From: Tanticharoenia sakaeratensis NBRC 103193
Lineage (GTDB): Bacteria > Pseudomonadota > Alphaproteobacteria > Acetobacterales > Acetobacteraceae
Direction of reading: 5' to 3'
Length of the DNA: 64,000 bases
NCBI RefSeq assembly: GCF_000963885.1
Contig: NZ_BALE01000028.1
Coordinates: forward strand, 1 to 64,000
Shown here: positions 26,766 to 35,976 of the stretch, one piece after another
Layout: every line of letters starts with the position of its first letter
Numbering within the stretch: the first letter of the stretch is position 1
Position numbers and translations under genes: made by a program
Notes under the pieces: model-generated
The model's database searches: none
What the model was told of the DNA's origin: nothing
Seen by the model: the letters and a program-made list of their open reading frames with translations, nothing else

Positions 26766-28223
26766 ATGAGTCTGCAGCGCCACTACGCCACCACCCTGCC
26801 GTCACGCTTCACTGCGCCACTTGCGCCGCGCACGCCGACGGCGCCGAAGCTGGTTGCACTCAATGAACCTCTGGCGCGGATGCTGGGACTGGATCCGGAC
26901 TGGTTGCGCGGGCCGGAGGGGATCGCGTTGCTCGGCGGGGGTCTGCGACCGGATGGGGAAGCCTCGGTCGCGATGGCGTATTCGGGGCATCAGTTCGGCC
27001 ATTTCAATCCGACGCTCGGGGACGGGCGGGCGATGCTGGTCGGAGAGGCCACCGACGCCGCCGGGCGTCTGTTCGACATTCACCTGAAGGGATCAGGGCC
27101 GACGCCGTTTTCCCGTCGGGGGGACGGGCGCGCGGCGCTGGGCCCGGTCCTGAGGGAGTATGTCGTCAGCGAGGCGATGGCAGCACTCGGCATCCCGACG
27201 ACACGGGCACTGGCGGCCCTGACGACGGGCGATGTCGTCCTGCGTGAAATCGCGTTGCCGGGGGCTGTGATTGCGCGGGTGGCGCTGAGTCATATCCGGG
27301 TGGGCACGTTCGAATATGCCGCGGCGACGGGCGAGAAGGAGAATATTCGCGCGCTGGCGGATTATGCGATCGACCGGCTTTATCCGGCCCTGCGCACCGA
27401 GGAAGCGCCGTATCTCGGCCTGCTCCGCGCTGTCATGGAACGGCAGGCGCGGCTTGTGGCGCAGTGGATGCTGGTGGGCTTCGTGCACGGCGTCATGAAT
27501 ACCGACAACACATCCATCGCGGGCGAGACGATCGATTTCGGACCGTGCGCATTTCTGGATGAATACGATCCGGGCAAGGTGTTCAGTTCGATCGATGAAT
27601 ATGGGCGCTATGCGTTCGGGCGTCAGGCGGACATCACGTTGTGGAATCTCGCACGTCTTGCGGAAGCGATCCTGCCGCTGCTGGATGCGGATCCGCAGGT
27701 CGCCGTGCAGAAGGCGCAGGGCGTCCTCGAAGGTTTCGACGCGGTCTTCGGACGGGCGCATCTGTCCGGCTGGCGCGAAAAGCTCGGGCTGACAGTGCCG
27801 ATCGAGGGCGATGCTGCGCTCATCACGCGTTTTCTGGACGCCATGCACAAGGGGCGCGCGGATTTCACGCTGGCCTGCCGTCGCCTTGGCGACGCGGCGG
27901 GAAGCGGCGATTTCGAGCCCTTCCTTGCATTGTTCGACGGGGATGAGGCCATTCGCGCGTGGGTGTCGGACTGGCAGGCCCGGCTGGCGCGGGAAGATGT
28001 GTCACCCGCCGTGCGACATCAGGCCATGCAGCGCGTCAATCCGCGGGTTATCCCGCGCAATCATCGGATCGAGGCGATGATCGATGCGGCCGTGCAGGGC
28101 GATTATGCGCCTTTCGAGACGATGATGCAGGTGCTCGCGCGGCCGTTCGACGATGGCACGGACGGGCTCGACGCGGCGCCGGTCGATGCGGAGCGGGTCC
28201 GGGCGACGTATTGCGGGACGTGA
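26766..28223 (+). CDS. selO: Protein adenylyltransferase SelO (YdiU family)
   Basis: SelO is a pseudokinase-fold enzyme that transfers AMP to Ser/Thr/Tyr of target proteins, linked to redox stress. The 485-residue protein has the usual length. It shows AYSGHQFGHFNPTLGDGRA, the ATP-binding KGSGPTPFSRRGDGRA, REYVVSEAMAALGIPTTRAL and the metal-binding HGVMNTDNTSIAGETIDFGP. The C-terminus ends YCGT, so this form has a cysteine near the end and no selenocysteine. A ribosome site GAAGGA lies next to the hairpin described upstream. Confidence 0.95.
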   Translation: MSLQRHYATTLPSRFTAPLAPRTPTAPKLVALNEPLARMLGLDPDWLRGPEGIALLGGGLRPDGEASVAMAYSGHQFGHFNPTLGDGRAMLVGEATDAAGRLFDIHLKGSGPTPFSRRGDGRAALGPVLREYVVSEAMAALGIPTTRALAALTTGDVVLREIALPGAVIARVALSHIRVGTFEYAAATGEKENIRALADYAIDRLYPALRTEEAPYLGLLRAVMERQARLVAQWMLVGFVHGVMNTDNTSIAGETIDFGPCAFLDEYDPGKVFSSIDEYGRYAFGRQADITLWNLARLAEAILPLLDADPQVAVQKAQGVLEGFDAVFGRAHLSGWREKLGLTVPIEGDAALITRFLDAMHKGRADFTLACRRLGDAAGSGDFEPFLALFDGDEAIRAWVSDWQARLAREDVSPAVRHQAMQRVNPRVIPRNHRIEAMIDAAVQGDYAPFETMMQVLARPFDDGTDGLDAAPVDAERVRATYCGT

Positions 28224-28248
28224 AGGCGCGCTAAAAAGTGTCGCTCTT

Positions 28249-29902
28249 TCAGAGCGCGATTGTCAGATCCCCCAGGCGGTCGATGAGTTTCATGTTTTCG
28301 CTGTAGTCCACCGCGACCGTCATGATCGAGACGCCGGGCTCGGCGAGGGCCTTTTCCAGTGTGGGACGCAGGTCGGCGGCGGAAGTTATCCGATAGCTGT
28401 TCGCGCCGAAGCTGTGTGCGTAAGCGACGAAATCGGGGTTGGTGAAATCGACATGCGCATGGCGATGCAGCTCCATATCCATTTTCCATTTGATGAGACC
28501 GTAAGACCCATCTTCCCAGATCAGGACCTTGAGCGGGATGTTCTCGCGGATCGCGGTTTCGATTTCCTGTGAGTTCATCAGGAACGATCCGTCCCCCATG
28601 GTCGAGAGCACCCGTTTTCCCGGACAGGCCAGTGCGGCACCGATGGCGCCCGGCAGGGAAAAGGCCATGGTGGAAAGGCCGTTCGACATCAGGCAGGTCA
28701 GGGGCGCCTGCGTCGGGTAGAGACGGGCCATCCACATTTTCACGGCCCCCGTGTCGGCCAGGACGATGTCGTCGGCTTCGAGCACGGCGCGGATGTCGGC
28801 CACGATGCGCTGCGGCTTGAGGGGGAAACTGTCGTCTTCTTCGCCCTTGCGCAGCTCGTGCGCGCGCAGGCTGCGGATGAGCGGCTCGACCCGGTTGGGC
28901 GGAACGTGCCGCGGGCCGAGGGCTGCCAGCAGGGCATCGATTGCGTCGACGATATCGGATTCGATGCTGATGTCGGGTTGCCATGCGGCATCGATGTCGG
29001 GCGCGAAACAATGCAGATGGATGATGGACTTGTCGTGATCCGGATTGATGCGGGCGGGTGAGAATTCCTGCAGTTCGTAACCCACGCCCATGATGAGATC
29101 GGCCTGGTCGAAGGCGAAATTCTCGTAGTCGTGCGCCATGAAGCCGATCACGCCGAGCGCATTGGGATGGTCATCAGGTATGACCCCCTTGCCCATGAAT
29201 GTCGTCGCGACGGGCGCGTTCAGGGCTTCCGACAGCCTTACGAGCACATCCGATGCGCGTGCACGGGCGACACCGTGTCCGGCGAGAATGACGGGTCGTC
29301 TCGCAGTCTTCAGGCGTGTCGCGGCCTCGGCGATGCGGCCGCCGTCGGGGCCGGGATCGTGGGAGGGCGTTGCGCGCAGGGGTATGCAGCCGGGGGGGGG
29401 CGGGTGCGGCCTCGATATCCTGGGGGATGGCAAGATAGGTCGCACCGGGCCGTTCCGAACAGGCGAGGCTGAAGGCCTTGCGCACCATCTCCGGGACGGA
29501 CTGCGGTGTCAGGACGATATCGGCCCATTTGGTGACGGGCCGGAACATCGCGACCAGATCCACGGACTGATGCGATTCCCTGTAGATCCGGTTCAGTCCG
29601 ACCTGGGCGGTGAGGGCGACCAGAGGCGTGCTGTCGGTGGTGGCGTCGGCGACACCGAGGAGGAGGTTGATGGCGCCGGGGCCGAGCGTTGCCGTGCAGA
29701 CGCCCGCCCGCCCGGTCAGCCGGCCGTACATGTCCGCCATGAAGGCGGCCGCCTGTTCGTGGCGCGTCAGGATGAAGCGGATGCCCGATCCCTCGAGCGC
29801 CATGACGAGGCGGATGTTCTCCTCACCCGGGATGCCGAAGATGACCTCCACGCCCTCCTGTTTCAGGCAGGCGACGATGGCATCGGCGACGGTCCGGGAC
29901 AT
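28249..29902 (-). pseudogene. Acetolactate-synthase-like ThDP enzyme, frameshifted in a C9 tract
   Basis: Two overlapping frames together encode one catabolic acetolactate synthase (AlsS/IlvB)-like protein of about 550 residues. The first (start 29902) carries the N-terminal ThDP-binding domain with FGIPGEEN and HEQAAAFMADMYGR. The second holds the central domain (PVILAGHGVARA) and the C-terminal ThDP domain with GDGSFLMNSQE and WEDGSYGLI. The frame changes at a run of nine G on the plus strand (29392-29400, nine C in the mRNA sense). Removing one base restores a single frame. It could be a true null allele, a sequencing error, a slippage-expressed gene or a phase-variable switch. The substrate would be pyruvate (to acetolactate) if functional. 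Confidence 0.85.
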
Positions 29903-29914
29903 CGCGGCGCGCTC

Positions 29915-30082
29915 CTAGCAGGACCGTGCGGTGGGCACGGTCACGAAAGAAATTTGCGACACGGCGTTCATCGTCGGTGTGGCGGCGCAGGCTGGCCGCA
30001 CGAGGCTTACGGCGACGAGTGCCAACAGCACCAGGCAGATCGAGAAGATCAGTTTGCGCGGCGCATGGGCAGAGTCTCGCAT
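29915..30082 (-). CDS. Small exported or single-pass protein upstream of the acetolactate-synthase-like gene
   Basis: A 55-codon frame starts at ATG 30082, and its TAG ends 12 bases before the synthase start. That stop codon is part of the synthase ribosome site (TAGGAG). Residues 1-10 are polar/basic, 11-29 strongly hydrophobic (LIFSICLVLLALVAVSLV) and followed by PACAATPT, resembling a signal peptide. Its own ribosome site is weak. It could be a leader peptide or a small secreted peptide; no homologue is recognised. Confidence 0.4.
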   Translation of the reverse strand: MRDSAHAPRKLIFSICLVLLALVAVSLVRPACAATPTMNAVSQISFVTVPTARSC

Positions 30083-30214
30083 CTCGTGGCATCCGGTGGT
30101 TCGGACGCCATGATGCGCCGTCAGCCGGACGGCGCATTGATCTGGGTCAACCGTTGCCAGGGCGGGTTGGCCCGGCGGATCGGCTGTCCCAGGCCTGCCG
30201 GCAATCCTCCGCGA

Positions 30215-31033
30215 TCAGAAGTTCGCGGTGGCGGGGTCCGGGCCGATCCGGCCGGTCGTCGTGTCCATGTCGGCGATGGAGGCCATGTCGGTATCGTCCA
30301 GCGTGAAGTCGAACACGGCGATGTTCTCGTCCAGCCGCGACGGTGTCGCCGATTTCGGGATGACGATCAGGCCGCTCTGCAGATGCCAGCGGATCACCAC
30401 CTGGGCTGCGGTCTTGCCGTGCTTTTCGGCGATCTTGCCGATGACCGGGCTCTTGAGAACGTGGCCCTGGCCGAGCGGGCTCCAGGATTCGGTGCGGATG
30501 CCATGCTCTTCGTGGAACTTGCGCAGCGCGCGCTGCTGGAAGTCCGGATGGAGTTCGATCTGGTTGACGGCCGGGGTTACGCCCGTCTCCGCGATCAGGC
30601 GCTCGATATGGTTCTCGGCGAAGTTGGAGACGCCGATCGCGCGGATGCGGCCCTCGCCATGCAGGCGGACCATGGCGCGCCAGCTGTCGAGATAGAGGTT
30701 CTTGGCGGGCGCGGGCCAGTGGATCAGGTAGAGGTCGATCCGTTCGCGCCCGAGCTTGCGCGCGCTTTCGTCGAAGGCGCGTAGCGTGGAATCGAAGCCC
30801 TGATCCTCGTTCCACAGCTTGGTGGTCAGGAAGATCTCGGGATGGTCCGCCAGTGCCTCGCCGACGCCGGTTTCGTTGCGGTAGATCATGGCGGTGTCGA
30901 CATGCTGGTAGCCCGCGCCCACGGCGTGGCGCACGATGTCCGCCGTCTGGTCGGCCGGTGTCTGCCAGACGCCCAGCCCGAGCTGCGGGATGTCGATGCC
31001 GGCGTTGAGCGAGAGATGCGGTTGGGTGGTCAT
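30215..31033 (-). CDS. Aldo/keto reductase (2,5-diketo-D-gluconate reductase type)
   Basis: A 272-residue NADPH-dependent carbonyl reductase of the AKR5-like group. The TIM-barrel signatures are LGLGVWQTP, HVDTAMIYRNETGVGEAL (catalytic Asp and Tyr), TTKLWNEDQG (Lys), YLIHWPAP (His), GVSNFAENHIE and the C-terminal VIPKSATPSRLDEN for cofactor phosphate binding. A strong ribosome site (AAGGAGG) precedes the start. In acetic acid bacteria such enzymes act on keto sugars or methylglyoxal-like carbonyls; the exact substrate is unknown. Confidence 0.92.
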   Translation of the reverse strand: MTTQPHLSLNAGIDIPQLGLGVWQTPADQTADIVRHAVGAGYQHVDTAMIYRNETGVGEALADHPEIFLTTKLWNEDQGFDSTLRAFDESARKLGRERIDLYLIHWPAPAKNLYLDSWRAMVRLHGEGRIRAIGVSNFAENHIERLIAETGVTPAVNQIELHPDFQQRALRKFHEEHGIRTESWSPLGQGHVLKSPVIGKIAEKHGKTAAQVVIRWHLQSGLIVIPKSATPSRLDENIAVFDFTLDDTDMASIADMDTTTGRIGPDPATANF

Positions 31034-31226
31034 AAGGAATGCCTCCTTGATCGGGTCCGTGTTCTACGCGGGAAAATCACAAGGGTTCGGCAGAGCGGCA
31101 GCAGGCGCGCTGGTGCGCGGCCCGCCGGCGCTCTTGCGCTGATCGCTCCGGCCCGGACACTGTGAGAGCGGTGGCCATTCGGAGTGCTGCCATGGAGCAT
31201 GGGATGACACGGCGCAGGAACCCGAC

Positions 31227-32480
31227 ATGATCGGCATGTGGCAGCAGGAGGCTGCCGGATTCCGGCTGTATCTGGTTCTGCGTGCACGGTTCTGTGCCTC
31301 GGCGGGGCGGGATCTCGTCGCACGGCACTGGCAGTGGTTTCTGCTGGCCGGCATGCTCGTGCCCGGGCTTCCGATCGTCTCGATCTTCATGGTGCCGGCC
31401 CGTCTGTTCGGCCAGAGCCTGTCGCCATCATTCGGGCTTTCGCATCGCCTCGGGATGCTGGCGCTGTTCCAGGCGGCCGGCGTGCTGTGGCTGCTGCCGC
31501 AGAAAGCCATCCTGCATGGCGGGCGGTTTCGCCTGTTTGTCGAAACCCTGCCGGTCGGGTTCGTGACGCATTGCGCGGTCTCCGGCCTGTTGCTCGCGGC
31601 AGCGGACTTCCTGCTGTTCGTTCCTGTCCTGTCGGGGGCCATGCTGTTCGGGCCCATGTCGACCGGCTTGCCGGGGCAGGCCTTCGGCGTGGCTGATGCG
31701 CTGACCGTTCTGCTGGACATCGTTTTTCTCCAACTCGGCATGCTGGAGCGCCTGCCGCTGATGGTGGTCGGTGCGCTGGCGGCGGATGGACTGCTTCCGG
31801 CGGCCTGCTCGTCGAAAAGCGGGGTCTTCGGAGCCGCGATGCTGGCGGCAGCGGTTGCGATCCTGTTGACGACAGCCCGGCTTGCGGCGCGCTTCGATCC
31901 GGTGCGTGCATTCGGGCGTGCGCGTCGTCCGGTGCGGGGAGGGACTACAGGGAGGCGGCTCCTGTCCAGGGTTTCGCCGACCGTGCGTATCCAGATCGGG
32001 GCGCTGGGGGAGCGGCCGTGGAGCGTGGGCGCTTGCTGCGTTCTGGCCGGCGCGATCCCGTTCGGGACAGGGGCGCTCATCGGTGCATTCGGTCATGACG
32101 GGCGCTCGCCGATCGTCGCGATCCTCGGGATGGCGGGTGTGGCACTTCTGCTGAGTGGCCTGTATCGGGTTCTGAGAGCCGCTCATGCTGGCGCGCGCAC
32201 GATGATGGCGACGCTGCCTGTCGCACGGTCGTTCTGGCCGGTGCGCGACATCTGTCTGGTCGCAGGCTTCGGCATGATGCCGCTACCGGTGTTCCTGTAT
32301 CCGCTCGTGGCATATCGACTGGTGTCCCCGGCGATGCTGGGGGCTGTGAGTCTCACCTATGTCGGGCTGATCGCGGGTCTGCGGACCGTACTTGGGATCG
32401 GTGCTCGGTTCCGACTGCTGGTCTCGCTGGCGCTTGCCATGGCGTGGGCCGGCTCCGCGATTGCCGGAGTCGTCCGATGA
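31227..32480 (+). CDS. Polytopic membrane protein, probable permease of a two-gene ABC system
   Basis: 417 residues with about ten hydrophobic segments and an Arg-rich cytoplasmic loop near residue 225-250 (RAFGRARRPVRGG). No known permease family was recognised. The stop overlaps the start of an ABC ATPase gene (ATGA at 32477-32480), so the two probably form one exporter of unknown substrate. A ribosome site AGGA precedes ATG 31227. Confidence 0.75.
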   Translation: MIGMWQQEAAGFRLYLVLRARFCASAGRDLVARHWQWFLLAGMLVPGLPIVSIFMVPARLFGQSLSPSFGLSHRLGMLALFQAAGVLWLLPQKAILHGGRFRLFVETLPVGFVTHCAVSGLLLAAADFLLFVPVLSGAMLFGPMSTGLPGQAFGVADALTVLLDIVFLQLGMLERLPLMVVGALAADGLLPAACSSKSGVFGAAMLAAAVAILLTTARLAARFDPVRAFGRARRPVRGGTTGRRLLSRVSPTVRIQIGALGERPWSVGACCVLAGAIPFGTGALIGAFGHDGRSPIVAILGMAGVALLLSGLYRVLRAAHAGARTMMATLPVARSFWPVRDICLVAGFGMMPLPVFLYPLVAYRLVSPAMLGAVSLTYVGLIAGLRTVLGIGARFRLLVSLALAMAWAGSAIAGVVR

Positions 32481-33121
32481 TTATGACGGCAAAGCCATCT
32501 CTGCGCTGCGAGGGACTGTGCGTGTCCTATGGCCGCAAGCACGTGTTCCGGGGGCTCGATCTGTCGCTGGGTGCCGGTATCCATGCGCTGCGCGGCCCGA
32601 ACGGCATCGGAAAATCGACGGCGCTGCGCGTTCTGGCAGGCGCGCAGGCATGGGATGCCGGGCAGGTATGGATCGACGGGATCGATCTGGCGCAATCGCC
32701 ACGACAAGCACGGCAGCGTCTGTCCTACGTGGCTGACGAGGCGGTGGCCTATCCGTTCATGACCGGTCGGGATCTGCTCGATTTCTGCGCGTGGGCGAAG
32801 AGAAGCACCATCGATGAGAGCGTCGAGGCCGCGATCCGCGATTTCGGGCTGCAATCCCATCTTGCGACGCGGTTCGATGCCATCTCGCTTGGCACGGCCA
32901 GAAAGATGGCGATCTGCGCGGGCCTGATCGGCAAGCCTGCGGTTCTTCTGCTGGACGAGCCGAGCAACGGCCTCGATCGCGCCTCGGTGGACCATCTCGC
33001 AGCCCTGCTCCGGGAGCGCGCGGGCGATACGGTGATCCTGATGTCGAGCCACGACGATGACTTCCTGCAGGCGACCGGGGCGGCGTCGCTCTTCATGGAA
33101 GACCTGATGGCGCAGGCCTGA
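32477..33121 (+). CDS. ABC transporter ATP-binding protein
   Basis: 214 residues, a single nucleotide-binding domain. Walker A is GPNGIGKST near residue 40, Walker B is VLLLDEPSNGLD, and the switch His is in SSHDDD. The usual LSGGQ signature is replaced by ISLGTARKM, a degenerate form also seen in some exporters related to heme or antibiotic export ATPases. It overlaps the permease gene by four bases. Its short length fits an exporter rather than an importer; no binding protein is nearby. Confidence 0.88.
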   Translation: MIMTAKPSLRCEGLCVSYGRKHVFRGLDLSLGAGIHALRGPNGIGKSTALRVLAGAQAWDAGQVWIDGIDLAQSPRQARQRLSYVADEAVAYPFMTGRDLLDFCAWAKRSTIDESVEAAIRDFGLQSHLATRFDAISLGTARKMAICAGLIGKPAVLLLDEPSNGLDRASVDHLAALLRERAGDTVILMSSHDDDFLQATGAASLFMEDLMAQA

Positions 33122-33141
33122 AAATCGGGCCCGAAGGCCGT

Positions 33142-33828
33142 CTATCGGCGCGGCTGTTTCCAGATGCGGCGTTTCAGGGCGGATGCCAGGGCCGCCAGAA
33201 AGGCGAAATAGGCAAGGCCCGCATAGCCCAGGCGGTGGCGTGCATTGAGGTGCGGATCGGCGGACCATTGCAGGAACGTCGTCACGGCGCGGGCATCGTC
33301 CGCCGAGGCGACGACCGGCGGCATGGCGGTGACCCCGGTGCGCAGGAAGCGGTTGTAGAAGCGGCCCGGCGGCACGGTGACGCCCGGCGGAGGCGGAACG
33401 AAGCCGGTGAGGAAGGCCGCGATCCAGTCGGGGCCGCCGCGATGGGTCATGGTGATGTGGGAGAGGTCCGGCGGGACACCGCCCAGGGCCTGTGCTGCGG
33501 CGGCCGGGCTCGGGAACGGATCGGGGATCGCGTCATCCGGCCGGGCGCTGCGGGTTTTCGGCTGTCCCGCGGCGTCGGTGCCGTCGGGGATCGTGTGGGT
33601 GGCCGCGATGCGACGGATATCGGCCGCGCTGAGGCCGATGCCCGCGAGGTTCTCGAAATGCAGCTCGTTCAGGCTGTGACAGCCGGCGCAGACATCCGCG
33701 TAGATGCGAAAGCCGTGTTGCAGGGTGGCGGGATCGTAATGACCGGTGGGGCCTGCGAACGACCAGGCCTGATGCGGCGGCGCAGCGCCGGCGGCGAAAG
33801 CCGGGGCGGCAGCGAGCAGTGCCGCCAT
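33142..33828 (-). CDS. petC: Cytochrome c1 of the bc1 complex
   Basis: About 228 residues from ATG 33828. An N-terminal signal-like stretch ends AFAAGAA. The heme-binding CAGCH is near residue 50, the axial Met is likely in TGVTAMPP, and a C-terminal membrane anchor (GYAGLAYFAFLAALASALKRR) is present. The start is uncertain: ATG 33828 lacks basic residues in front of the hydrophobic core, and the spacer upstream contains a dispersed repeat (33853-33904). A start at an upstream non-ATG codon within PERGARLAL is possible. The protein accepts electrons from the Rieske protein and donates to cytochrome c. Confidence 0.88.
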   Translation of the reverse strand: MAALLAAAPAFAAGAAPPHQAWSFAGPTGHYDPATLQHGFRIYADVCAGCHSLNELHFENLAGIGLSAADIRRIAATHTIPDGTDAAGQPKTRSARPDDAIPDPFPSPAAAAQALGGVPPDLSHITMTHRGGPDWIAAFLTGFVPPPPGVTVPPGRFYNRFLRTGVTAMPPVVASADDARAVTTFLQWSADPHLNARHRLGYAGLAYFAFLAALASALKRRIWKQPRR

Positions 33829-33852
33829 CAGGGCGAGGCGTGCTCCGCGTTC

Positions 33853-33904
33853 AGGGGCGCTGCCCCTGAGACCTTGCCAAAGGGCAGTCGCTCTTTGGAA
33901 ACCC
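33853..33904. repeat. Dispersed repeat, type 1, in the petB-petC spacer
   Basis: Second copy of the element at 16295-16345, in the same plus-strand orientation. It lies just upstream of the cytochrome c1 start. The spacer also carries a direct repeat GCCCGGGATAG (33942-33952 and 33959-33969). Confidence 0.7.
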
Positions 33905-33992
33905 GTGATGTCGCCGTTTCCGGTAGGACGGGCGGGCGCCATGCCCGGGATAGTCGTGCCCGGGATAGCCACGGACGAGGGGGGCGCGCGCG

Positions 33993-35141
33993 TCATGATG
34001 GGTGCCGCCGGGCGAAGGGCACGGCCACGAACACCCCGAAATAGGCAAGGGCCGCAATCCGGCCCGCGATGCCCCAGAGGCCCTGCAGGTGATGCGCGCC
34101 TGCGAGACCGAGCGTGACGAAGCCCGCGGCCATCAGGATCATGCCGATGCGGAAGCCGGGCCTGTGGCGCGCCGACCGGATGGGACTCCGGTCGAGCCAG
34201 GGCATCAGTCCGGGCAGCACGATCGCGGCCAGGCTTGCGAACAGGCCGAGCGTCTTGGACGGGACGATCTGCAGCAGGCCGTAGAACGGCAGGAAATACC
34301 ATGCGGGCACGATGTCGTTCGGCGTCCGCAGCGGATTGGCGGGCGCCAGATTGGCGGCCTCGCGCACGATGCCGGGCGCGAAGGCCGCAAGTGCGGTGAA
34401 CACGCCGCCCGCGAGCGCCAGCCCGAACAGGTCCTTTGCCGTGAAATACGGATGGAACGGCACGGTCTCGCGCGGGGACCGCGGATCGCGGCCATCCGGA
34501 TCGTTCGGTGCGGCGACATGGACGCAGGCGACGTGGACGACGACGATGCCCACGATCGCAAACGCCGTTGCGAAATGCACGACGAAGAGGCGATGAAGAA
34601 AGACGTCGCCCAGATGGGTGTCGCCGAGGACGAGGTGGGAGAGCGTCGGGCCCACGACCGGAAGCCCCGCCATGGCGCCCGTGATCACGTCCGCACCCCA
34701 GTGGGACATCTGGCCCCACGGCAGGACATAGCCCGCGAAGGCCGTGACCATCGCGCAGGCCAGCAGCGCCATGCCGGTCAGCCAGACGAGTTCGCGCGGG
34801 GCCTTGTAGGAGCCGTAATAGAGGCCGCGAAAGATGTGCAGGTAGAGCGCGCCCATGAACAGGGTTGCGCCCGTCTGGTGGGCGAGGCGGATCAGCCAGC
34901 CTGCCGGCACGCCGCGTTCGATCGTCTGGATGGAGGCGAAGGCAAGGCCCGCGTTCGGCACATAGGTCAGCGCAAGCGTCAGGCCGGTTGCCAGCATGAG
35001 CAGGAGCGAGAGCGTCAGGATCGCGCCGAAATTCCAGAACCCGTTGAGGTTCACGGGCATGGGATAGTCGCGAAACTCGCGGCGCGCGGCGGAGACGACC
35101 GGCAGGCGGGTGTCGATCCAGTGGAGGAGGCCACGGGTCAT
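33993..35141 (-). CDS. petB: Cytochrome b of the bc1 complex
   Basis: 382 residues from ATG 35141; the longer upstream frame is not protein-like. Eight membrane helices are expected. Heme ligands are visible in HQTGATLFMGALYLHIFRG and in HRLFVVHFATAFAIVGIVVVH. The quinol-site PDIVPAWYF-like motif is present as NDIVPAWYFLPFYG. GYVLPWGQMSHWGA is the conserved first-domain motif. It sits between the Rieske and cytochrome c1 genes. Confidence 0.95.
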   Translation of the reverse strand: MTRGLLHWIDTRLPVVSAARREFRDYPMPVNLNGFWNFGAILTLSLLLMLATGLTLALTYVPNAGLAFASIQTIERGVPAGWLIRLAHQTGATLFMGALYLHIFRGLYYGSYKAPRELVWLTGMALLACAMVTAFAGYVLPWGQMSHWGADVITGAMAGLPVVGPTLSHLVLGDTHLGDVFLHRLFVVHFATAFAIVGIVVVHVACVHVAAPNDPDGRDPRSPRETVPFHPYFTAKDLFGLALAGGVFTALAAFAPGIVREAANLAPANPLRTPNDIVPAWYFLPFYGLLQIVPSKTLGLFASLAAIVLPGLMPWLDRSPIRSARHRPGFRIGMILMAAGFVTLGLAGAHHLQGLWGIAGRIAALAYFGVFVAVPFARRHPS

Positions 35142-35283
35142 GCGCGCGCCCTTGCGGTCAGGCGCGAGGCCCGTCCGGGACGTCCGGCATCCGGGATCTT
35201 GGAGGATCGTGCGCCGCAGGCCTGCCGTGCGCGCATGGTCCTGTCGTGCGCCGGAGCGCCGGCCCGCATCGCTCGGCGGGCCG

Positions 35284-35865
35284 TCAAAGCTGGACGATCC
35301 CGGAGAGGTCGAATGTGTGGCCGTCCGGATTGATGCCAAGGCGCAGCGTGGTCGCGCTGGCGAAATCGTGCGGCGGGACCGGCAGGTTGTAGGGCGCGGG
35401 CTGGTTTACCAGAACCCGTCCTGCGAGATCGAAGCCCGAACCGTGGCAGGGGCAGGTGTAACCATCGTCGTCCAGCGCCGGGATGCAGCCGAGATGGGTG
35501 CAGACGGCGACATAGACGCCGAATTCGGGCCGCAGCGAGCGGTGCCAGTTGCGGGCGTAATCGGGCTGCTGGTGAACGTGGGAGTCCGGGTCGCGGAGCG
35601 GCTGGTCGGGCGTTTTCAGGGCCGAGATCGTCTGCGCGGTGCGATGGATGATCGTGATCGGCAGGCTGCGCCATGAGGCCGTGATCTGCGCGCCGGGCGC
35701 GATCTTCGAGAGGTCGACATCGACAGGCGCGCTGTCCGGCGCATCGCCGCGCGGGCTCAGGCTCAACGCGAAGGGGACACACGCACAGGCGGCGCCGCAC
35801 GCGACGGTTGCCGTCGTGGCGAGGGAGAGGACATCGCGGCGGGTGCGCGGGGGAGCGGCGGTCAT
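35284..35865 (-). CDS. petA: Ubiquinol-cytochrome c reductase iron-sulfur (Rieske) subunit
   Basis: 193 residues from ATG 35865. The N-terminus holds a twin-arginine motif (RTRRDVLSLA) and a single hydrophobic helix, as in Tat-inserted Rieske proteins. The [2Fe-2S] ligands are in CTHLGC and CPCHGSGFD, about 20 residues apart. It is the first gene of the petABC cluster, followed by petB after 142 bp. In several acetic acid bacteria bc1 is encoded although terminal oxidases are mainly quinol oxidases, so its physiological weight is uncertain. Confidence 0.94.
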   Translation of the reverse strand: MTAAPPRTRRDVLSLATTATVACGAACACVPFALSLSPRGDAPDSAPVDVDLSKIAPGAQITASWRSLPITIIHRTAQTISALKTPDQPLRDPDSHVHQQPDYARNWHRSLRPEFGVYVAVCTHLGCIPALDDDGYTCPCHGSGFDLAGRVLVNQPAPYNLPVPPHDFASATTLRLGINPDGHTFDLSGIVQL

Positions 35866-35976
35866 GGCCCGACCGAGTGTGTCACATTGTATGAGTGGTG
35901 TCAGGCCCGGGCGGTGGGTGATTGCAGGGCAGCGAAGCGATGGGCAGACCGGCTTCCCCAACCGCCTGCACCGGAA

